Part shown: positions 58,065 through 64,000 of the stretch, piece by piece
How positions within the stretch are numbered: position 1 is the first letter of the stretch
How the letters are laid out: each line of letters opens with the position of its first letter
From: Paenibacillus taichungensis
GTDB lineage: Bacteria; Bacillota; Bacilli; Paenibacillales; Paenibacillaceae
Assembly (NCBI RefSeq): GCF_003287275.1
Contig: NZ_QEVW01000008.1
Span: 1-64,000, forward strand
Direction of reading: 5' to 3'
DNA length: 64,000 bases
Made by a program: the position numbers and the translations under genes
Notes under the pieces: generated by a model
What the model was told of the DNA's origin: nothing
Seen by the model: only the letters and a program-made list of their open reading frames with translations
The model's database searches: none

Positions 58065-59873
58065 ATGCTTTTACAACTGAAGCGGCGCATTTATATTACA
58101 TGTATTCTTCTTACGGGTTTATTTATTTTGCTTATGATTCGTTTAGCTTGGGTTCAGGGCGTTCAAATCAACCGCACGATGCCAGGATTCCAACGTACCG
58201 TTCGTGAAATGTCCGTATTGCAGCGAGAGCGAGGAGTGGTACTGGATACGGGACGAGGCCAATTTACCGATTATAAGGGTCAACCCTTAACAGGCAAGCT
58301 GGAATGGGGGTTGGTCCTTTTTCCGCATCCAAATCAAACAAGTCATTCATATCCATCCATAATGGCAGATTCGGAGGTTAAGGAATTGGCTGCTCTCTTA
58401 CATACTGATGTGAAGTCGTTACAAAAGGAATGGAATCAAGGAAACGCACCCCATTTCTGGACTGCAGGTGCCAACCAGCCCAGAACGTTGACCAATTCTC
58501 AGGTTGCCCGACTACGTGAATTGAAGGCAGACGGAGCGAGTGTGTATCCTTTTATGACAAGATATGGACAAGCCGCTACGGGCATGCAATGGTTGGGTTA
58601 TCTTGCTGAACAGCCTGGATTCTCAAATATACGGTTGGGTCACAAAAATGAGGTCAAGCAGCCTTTTGCCATGAAATCTGGAGCAGCTGGGCTGGAAAGA
58701 ACAATGGAACCTTTATTGATGGGCATTGGGCCTACCTTGTTAACACGTATGGTTACAGGTTCAGGAGAAGTTATTCAGGATATCCAGCCACGCGTGATTG
58801 CACCCTCCAATACACACTACCCATTGCGTGCAGAGACGACGATCAATATCGATGTGCAGCAAGGGATAGAGCAGATTGTGCAGAAGTCCGGAATGAAGGA
58901 AGGGGCTATCGTTGTGCTGGATGCAGCCAATGCAGACGTACGTGCAATGGTTTCGGCGCCGTTCTATAATCCGCAGCATGTGGACCCTAAACAAACGGCT
59001 TGGGCAAATCGTGCCGTGCAGGGCGCTGTACCGGGTTCCATATTCAAAATCGTTACAGCAGCGGCCGCACTGGAATATCACGCTGTATCCAAAGGGGAAA
59101 CTTTCCATTGTGATGGCGAGTTTGGGAAATACGGTCTGTCCTGCTGGAAGGAGCATGGGCATGGGACATTGAATCTGGAGCAGGGATTTGCCGAGTCTTG
59201 TAATATTGTATTTGCTGAGACTGCACGTCGGCTCAGTATGGAGCAGCTGGAACGTACGGCGGATGCTTTGGGATTGGCACGTACAGTTGGTTGGGAGGGA
59301 AAGAAGGCTTCAGGTATGCCGGTGCTGCATCATTTCGATCATGAGGATGCAGGAAGAGTGAGACTGCCTTCCGTCTCTCCTCAGGATGAAGGAGCCAAGG
59401 TACAGACGGCTATCGGTCAGCGGGACGTTCTGGTTACTCCTTTACAAGCGGCCAATTTGATCGTTACGCTTTTGCATGATGGCAAAGTGAGCGCTCCACG
59501 CCTCGTTCAGCGTATCCGATATGCCGATGGAGATACGATGCTGGATATGCCGATACATGATTCACCATCTTCAGCAGGACGGATCTCTCCAGCTACAGCG
59601 CATCAGCTGTTATCCTGGATGAAGAAGGTTGTTAGTGACGGAACGGGAAAATCCCTGCAACATGCACGGTGGCAGGTGGCAGGGAAGTCAGGCACAGCAC
59701 AGGTACAGCAGCACGGAGAGAAACGTAACCATCAATGGTTTATTGGGTATGGGCCTACGGAACAACCCAAATATGCTGTAGCTGTCCTTGTCCAAAACGT
59801 TGCTCCAAGCAGCCGTCATCAAGCAACGGCGATGTTCAGAAAAGTGATGGACTATTTGGCTGAATCCTCGTGA
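58065..59873 (+). CDS. pbpI: Class B penicillin-binding protein (PbpI-like)
   Basis: This is a monofunctional transpeptidase of 602 residues: an N-terminal membrane anchor (ITCILLTGLFILLMIRLAWV), a dimerisation/pedestal region, and the transpeptidase domain with S325 in PGSIFKIV, the SxN motif ESCNIV, and K541-S-G-T in GKSGTAQV. B. subtilis PbpI (YrrR), a sporulation-expressed PBP, lies downstream of the trhP genes, so this is probably its orthologue. It lacks PASTA domains. GGGGTG precedes ATG 58065. Its last 22 bases overlap the end of the convergent AI-2E gene. Confidence 0.88.
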   Translation: MLLQLKRRIYITCILLTGLFILLMIRLAWVQGVQINRTMPGFQRTVREMSVLQRERGVVLDTGRGQFTDYKGQPLTGKLEWGLVLFPHPNQTSHSYPSIMADSEVKELAALLHTDVKSLQKEWNQGNAPHFWTAGANQPRTLTNSQVARLRELKADGASVYPFMTRYGQAATGMQWLGYLAEQPGFSNIRLGHKNEVKQPFAMKSGAAGLERTMEPLLMGIGPTLLTRMVTGSGEVIQDIQPRVIAPSNTHYPLRAETTINIDVQQGIEQIVQKSGMKEGAIVVLDAANADVRAMVSAPFYNPQHVDPKQTAWANRAVQGAVPGSIFKIVTAAAALEYHAVSKGETFHCDGEFGKYGLSCWKEHGHGTLNLEQGFAESCNIVFAETARRLSMEQLERTADALGLARTVGWEGKKASGMPVLHHFDHEDAGRVRLPSVSPQDEGAKVQTAIGQRDVLVTPLQAANLIVTLLHDGKVSAPRLVQRIRYADGDTMLDMPIHDSPSSAGRISPATAHQLLSWMKKVVSDGTGKSLQHARWQVAGKSGTAQVQQHGEKRNHQWFIGYGPTEQPKYAVAVLVQNVAPSSRHQATAMFRKVMDYLAESS

Positions 59874-61048
59874 TTACCGGGAGAAGCAGGCTCTTGCACC
59901 GAAGGCTCAACATTCGTATCAGGGGTGGTGCTGCCCGGTGTGTCCATCACTAAAGGGGAAGATTCGAATTCATCCTTCGGCAAATGAATCCATTGCTGGA
60001 GATATCCTTGTTGCAGCAGTTCTTTGAGCAGAATCAGCAGCACGGGAGACAATACCACACCAGCCAGACCAAAGACAGAGAGCGAGATCAGCATAAAAGA
60101 AAGCATCAAGTAAGCGGAAGAAACCCCGATTGAATTACCCGATATTTTGGGCTCCAGCAGTTGGCGTGTCAGCATGGTTACAGCAAGGACTACAATTAAG
60201 CCAATCGCAAGGCTGCTATTTCCCACAATGAACAGATACACAATCCACGGGATGAAAATAACAGGAACACCCAGCAATGGAACGAGATCAAAAACGGCAC
60301 AGATGGCTGCGATGGTGAAGGCATTGGCAGTTCCCAGAATTAACAAGCCTGCATAAATCAATACAAAAGTAATCAGCATCATAATCATCTGAGCCTTCAA
60401 ATACGAACGGATCGTCTTGAACACATGATTCCGCATAAATTCAAGAGCCAGCTTTAACGTTTTTGGTGTTTTGGCGCGGGCAAATTTCCGCCAGGATTCA
60501 ATCTCAATGCTGAGAAAGAACGCGAGAATGATGGCAATCCCGAAATTAGTAATAAACGAAGAAAATGAACTGAGAAAACCGATGACGAATTGCGCACCGC
60601 TGGTTACCCATTTGGACAGGAATCCGGTCAGTGTCGCAAAATAGTCATTAACCTTATCGGTTATTCCGTTAGGTAAGGCATCAGACTTGTCCTGGATGAA
60701 ATAAACCAGATTGGTGAATTCATGCTGAATCAACTCGATATAATAAGGGAAATTATCCTGCAAATTAGAAATTTGGGATACGATAATTAACCCCAATCCA
60801 AAAAAAGCAGCAACAATAACTGCAAGAAACAATAATACTGAAACGGCGGCACCCAAGGTTTTGGGCAATCCTTTACGATGTAGAAATCTTGCCAGAGGTT
60901 CGATCATCCAATACACTATAAATGAAAGAAAAACTGGCGCAGCCAATTGATATAATCGACTAAAACCGTACATGATAAAGTACACGGTTAATACGAGCAG
61001 CGCAATGTCAAAGACGGTGCGCCCGTATTTTTTGTAAAGCGGCAGCAT
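59852..61048 (-). CDS. AI-2E family transporter, second copy
   Basis: The 398-residue membrane protein has about eight helices and the family region LVPLLGVPVIFIPWIVYLF with LSPVLLILLKELLQQGYL; an extended polar C-terminal tail (about 350-398) is rich in P, S, T and E. ATG 61048 is chosen because AAAGGAG lies upstream; longer in-frame starts have no such site. It is distinct in sequence from the AI-2E protein upstream of alaS. Substrate unknown. Confidence 0.88.
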   Translation of the reverse strand: MLPLYKKYGRTVFDIALLVLTVYFIMYGFSRLYQLAAPVFLSFIVYWMIEPLARFLHRKGLPKTLGAAVSVLLFLAVIVAAFFGLGLIIVSQISNLQDNFPYYIELIQHEFTNLVYFIQDKSDALPNGITDKVNDYFATLTGFLSKWVTSGAQFVIGFLSSFSSFITNFGIAIILAFFLSIEIESWRKFARAKTPKTLKLALEFMRNHVFKTIRSYLKAQMIMMLITFVLIYAGLLILGTANAFTIAAICAVFDLVPLLGVPVIFIPWIVYLFIVGNSSLAIGLIVVLAVTMLTRQLLEPKISGNSIGVSSAYLMLSFMLISLSVFGLAGVVLSPVLLILLKELLQQGYLQQWIHLPKDEFESSPLVMDTPGSTTPDTNVEPSVQEPASPGNHEDSAK

Positions 61049-61234
61049 GGGCAGGGCTCCTTTATACGTCATTAAGGTAAAAATTAGGATGCATTTATTG
61101 TACACGATAGCAATCTTTTTGGGAAAAGAGGATTCAAGAAAAGGCTGAATTATGATAAAATTAAAGGCGGTTTATTTTGGTTAGTGCTATATTATGGCAC
61201 GGTAATTCAGCAAGAGAAGCGGGGAGTTTGTAGC

Positions 61235-62635
61235 ATGACAAATTTACTTCAGAGCATATTACTGTGGTTATTGTACATTTCATCGTTTTACGCCTTTATT
61301 CCGAGTTTGGTTAGCAGACTTTTCGGTTTTCGTGTGTTCAGGCGCGGGAGAAGTGAGACGGAGTTTTCCTTAACATTTGATGATGGGCCGGACCCGGAAT
61401 ACACGCCCAGATTGCTTGATTTACTGCGTCAGTATGAAGCAAAGGCAACGTTTTTTGTAGTCGGGGAGCATGCAGCCCGTCATCCCGAGCTCATCCAGCG
61501 CATACATGAGGAAGGTCATCTTCTCGGAATTCATAATTATATTCATAAAACCAATTGGTTGATGCGGCCACGTACGGTTCGAGATCAGATTCAACGAACA
61601 GGTCAGATTATTCAAGGGGTAACCGGGGTAAGAACTTGTTATTATCGTCCACCATGGGGCATTATGAATCTGTTTGATTTCTTCAGTAAAAAAGATCGCC
61701 GTATTATTCTGTGGTCGTCCATGTTTGAGGACTGGAGAAGCAGTGTGGGCGTTGAGAAATTGACGGAACGAATGTTGAAGGAGCTAAGGGGCGGAGAGGT
61801 CATGTTACTGCATGATCGAGGGACTACCCTCGGCGCTGATGCACACGCGCCGGAGCAGATGCTTCAGGCGCTCGAAGTCGTATTGCAGGAAGCAAACAGG
61901 CAGCAGTTGCACAGTGTACGCATCGATACGTTGATGGGAGGCGTTACGGTGAGCGAATCTAAAAATGAAGGTCAACCACAAACACTTTTATCACCTTGGA
62001 AACGTATGGTTGTTGCGTTATGGCTAGGCTGGGAGAAGTTGTTTCATTGGGTATACCATTTGCATACTGCATCACCAGAGGACCCATTATTACACTACCG
62101 CTCCCGCGTATATCATGGAGCATTGGTTGAAATGAACGACGGTCATGTCATTCGTAACGGAGATCCGGTTATTGAACTTCATTTTGATAATAAAAAGCTT
62201 TTCGATCTGGGTATGACATCACGCTCAAGTATGCATCTGGCCATTCGCATGATTCGGGCCATGGAACAGCAACTTCCTGATTTGGCCCGGCAGGTCGCAC
62301 TTGAACCTGAACTTCGTTCAGCCAAGGCTCTGTACGGTGTGAGTATGATTAACCGGGGACCGGAGAAATTTGGGTTTACGGTTCGGGAGTTGGCTCCTGG
62401 GCCATTCAGTTCTGCATCCAAAGTGTATCTGAAACTTCTGCTAAGCGTCATTCATCCGGCTGGAACAAAACGACTGAAGCAGCGATCCGAACAATTGGTT
62501 CCAAAAATGATTGCCATGCCGCTTGATGTGCTGCTGGATCGATATGGTCAGCACGCATTGGTAGCAGCAACAGCGGAACAGTCATCAGAGGAATTGTTGG
62601 TTCCTGAACAGGATCTTGTACCTGAACGAAACTGA
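61235..62635 (+). CDS. Membrane-anchored polysaccharide deacetylase with C-terminal extra domain
   Basis: The product has 466 residues. Residues 5-30 form a membrane anchor. A NodB/CE4 deacetylase domain follows (about 43-240) with the metal residues D49-D50 (TFDDGPD), H100 and H104 (HNYIH) and R138-P-P-W-G. A linker helix comes next, then a C-terminal domain (about 285-430; YHGALVEMNDGHVIRNGDPVIELHFDNKKL) like that of YkoP proteins, unusual in simple PgdA-type deacetylases. It may act on peptidoglycan or another wall glycan. ATG 61235 follows GGGGAG. Confidence 0.85.
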   Translation: MTNLLQSILLWLLYISSFYAFIPSLVSRLFGFRVFRRGRSETEFSLTFDDGPDPEYTPRLLDLLRQYEAKATFFVVGEHAARHPELIQRIHEEGHLLGIHNYIHKTNWLMRPRTVRDQIQRTGQIIQGVTGVRTCYYRPPWGIMNLFDFFSKKDRRIILWSSMFEDWRSSVGVEKLTERMLKELRGGEVMLLHDRGTTLGADAHAPEQMLQALEVVLQEANRQQLHSVRIDTLMGGVTVSESKNEGQPQTLLSPWKRMVVALWLGWEKLFHWVYHLHTASPEDPLLHYRSRVYHGALVEMNDGHVIRNGDPVIELHFDNKKLFDLGMTSRSSMHLAIRMIRAMEQQLPDLARQVALEPELRSAKALYGVSMINRGPEKFGFTVRELAPGPFSSASKVYLKLLLSVIHPAGTKRLKQRSEQLVPKMIAMPLDVLLDRYGQHALVAATAEQSSEELLVPEQDLVPERN

Positions 62636-62652
62636 TTGCGAAATGAATAAAG

Positions 62653-62700
62653 AAAAGGGTTGCCCTTCGCCGAAGTCGGCTGAAGAGCAACCCTTTATTT
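62653..62700. terminator. Bidirectional terminator between deacetylase and ilvD
   Basis: AAAAGGGTTGC pairs with GCAACCCTTT around an inner CTTC-GCCGA/TCGGC-GAAG hairpin, with T-rich flanks. It lies between convergent genes. Confidence 0.85.
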
Positions 62701-62738
62701 ATGTTTCTGGTATAGAAATTCACCAGATATTACTTGAA

Positions 62739-64000
62739 TTAGATACTCAGTACGCCGCCGTTGCTTGCATTCGTTACGAGTTTGGAATAACGAGCGAGAT
62801 AACCGGTTTTTACTTTCGGTTCAAAGCCTTTCCAACCTGCGCGACGACGTTCGAATTCTTCGTCACTGATATGCAATTCGATGATGCGGTTGTTCAGATC
62901 AAGTTCTATGATGTCTCCTTCTTCAACAAAAGCGATTGGACCGCCTTCAGCAGCTTCCGGAGAGATATGTCCGATACTGATTCCGCGGGATGCGCCAGAG
63001 AAGCGTCCGTCGGTGATCAGACCTACTTTGGCACCAAGGCCCATACCTACGATCTGGGAAGTAGGAGCGAGCATCTCAGGCATACCTGGTCCGCCTTTCG
63101 GTCCTTCATAACGGATAACAACAACATGTCCTTCTTTAACTTTGCCGTTCGCAATGCCTTCAAGCGCTTGTTCCTGGGAGTCGAAGCAAATAGCAGGACC
63201 TTTGTGGTATCCGCCAACCGATGGGTCAACAGCACCGACTTTGATGATAGCTCCTTGTGGTGCAAGGTTACCAAACAATACAGCCAGTCCGCCTTTTTCC
63301 GAGTGCGGATTATCCAGATGATGGATGACATTTGTATCTTGGATTTCCTGACCTTCAACGTTCTCACGGATCGTTTTACCCGTTACAGTAATGCAGTCTC
63401 CGTGAATAGCACCTGGTTTCTTGAGCAATTCGTTCAGAACAGCACTTACGCCACCCGCATTGTGAACGTCTTCGATGTGAAGATCGGAAGCAGGTGCCAA
63501 TTTTGCCAAGTGAGGAACGCGGTTAGCAACTTCATTGATTCGCTCGATTGGATACTCGATGCCTGCTTCATGAGCCAGTGCCAATGTATGAAGTACCGTA
63601 TTTGTGGAACCACCCATAGCCATATCCAGTGCAAAAGCGTTGTCGATGGCTTCTACAGTAACGATATCACGTGGTTTCAGATCCATTTTGATGAGTTCCA
63701 TCAGTTGTTTAGCGGATTGTTTAACAAACTCACGACGCTCAGGAGCAACAGCCAGGATGGTTCCGTTACCTGGCATAGCCAGTCCCATCGCTTCAGCCAG
63801 ACAGTTCATGGAGTTCGCAGTGAACATACCGGAGCATGATCCACATGTTGGACAACCGAACTGTTCAAGTTCAAGCAAGCTCTTATCATCGATTTTACCA
63901 GCTTGATAAGCACCTACGCCTTCAAATACGGAAGTCAGGGACAATGCTTTACCGTTGCTGTCACGACCTGCCTTCATTGGACCACCGCTGACAAACACGG
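62739..64000 (-). CDS. ilvD: Dihydroxy-acid dehydratase, C-terminal part (gene runs off the window)
   Basis: IlvD dehydrates dihydroxy acids in isoleucine and valine synthesis using an iron-sulfur cluster. Only about the last 420 of some 560 residues are inside the window; the start lies beyond 64000. Seen are [20 protein letters not shown] with cluster cysteine and substrate residues, [28 protein letters not shown] and [13 protein letters not shown] near the C-terminus. No regulatory region is visible in the window. Confidence 0.97.
   Translation of the reverse strand, partial: VFVSGGPMKAGRDSNGKALSLTSVFEGVGAYQAGKIDDKSLLELEQFGCPTCGSCSGMFTANSMNCLAEAMGLAMPGNGTILAVAPERREFVKQSAKQLMELIKMDLKPRDIVTVEAIDNAFALDMAMGGSTNTVLHTLALAHEAGIEYPIERINEVANRVPHLAKLAPASDLHIEDVHNAGGVSAVLNELLKKPGAIHGDCITVTGKTIRENVEGQEIQDTNVIHHLDNPHSEKGGLAVLFGNLAPQGAIIKVGAVDPSVGGYHKGPAICFDSQEQALEGIANGKVKEGHVVVIRYEGPKGGPGMPEMLAPTSQIVGMGLGAKVGLITDGRFSGASRGISIGHISPEAAEGGPIAFVEEGDIIELDLNNRIIELHISDEEFERRRAGWKGFEPKVKTGYLARYSKLVTNASNGGVLSI

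Noticed and set aside
62616..63839. 407-codon plus-strand open frame
   Set aside because: It lies opposite ilvD, whose protein is clearly conserved, and its translation is cysteine/phenylalanine-rich with no family pattern or ribosome site.

Overview
The window is chromosomal DNA of a low-to-moderate GC, endospore-forming Firmicute, most probably a Paenibacillus. The grounds are: strong G+A-rich Shine-Dalgarno sequences with many TTG/GTG starts; sporulation genes (bofC, a SpoIID/LytB protein, spoVB, pbpI); two T-box leaders; and a gene order that follows the B. subtilis bofC-ruvAB-queA-tgt-yajC ... secDF-recJ-apt-relA-dtd-hisS-aspS-tcdA-rarA-cymR-iscS-mnmA-alaS-ireB-ruvX-mltG-trhP1-trhP2-pbpI neighbourhood with Paenibacillus-type changes: ruvC present, secD and secF separate, extra transporters inserted. 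The species name is inference. No database was consulted.

Layout. 1-250: tRNA-Leu(CAA), tRNA-Pro(UGG) and a terminator. 400-8460: bofC, then the ruvC-ruvA-ruvB, spoIID-like, queA-tgt-yajC run (Holliday junction resolution, queuosine modification of tRNA, Sec accessory). 8490-15170: membrane proteins (TIGR04086, YetF/DUF421, SpoVB flippase), comN, secD-secF and a CDF cation transporter. 15200-22710: recJ, apt, a uracil permease on the other strand, relA and dtd. 22785-26260: an accessory stretch with a 55-codon gene, a DJ-1/PfpI protein, a 148-residue unknown, a large intergenic region with hairpins and a SEC-C/TPR protein. 26328-30870: T-box leader, hisS, aspS, tcdA. 30870-39600: a block absent from the B. 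subtilis order (AzgA-type permease, ABC exporter, HelD, and a divergent EamA/SDR versus LysR set). 39650-45935: rarA, two fluoride channels, inverted mnmA, cymR, iscS, a PRC-barrel protein and a zinc-ribbon protein. 46180-55425: AI-2E transporter, T-box-alaS, ireB, ruvX, two DUF1292 proteins, mltG, trhP1 and trhP2. 55650-64000: a chemotaxis receptor, pbpI, a second AI-2E transporter, a polysaccharide deacetylase and the 3' part of ilvD on the minus strand.

How the genes work together. Much of the window serves translation quality and tRNA metabolism (queA, tgt, dtd, hisS, aspS, tcdA, mnmA with its sulfur donor iscS and the cysteine regulator cymR, alaS, trhP1/2), recombination and repair (ruvABC, recJ, rarA, ruvX), the stringent response (relA), and cell-envelope or spore work (spoVB, SpoIID-like, mltG, pbpI, deacetylase). 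Intrinsic terminators are frequent, and most convergent pairs share one.

I found no CRISPR array, insertion sequence, prophage or recognisable new multi-gene system; this is mainly conserved housekeeping DNA. The best leads are at RNA level: an attenuator-like leader ahead of relA, a hisS-aspS T-box whose specifier position reads as Asp rather than His, and a nested-hairpin intergenic element before the AzgA-type permease.
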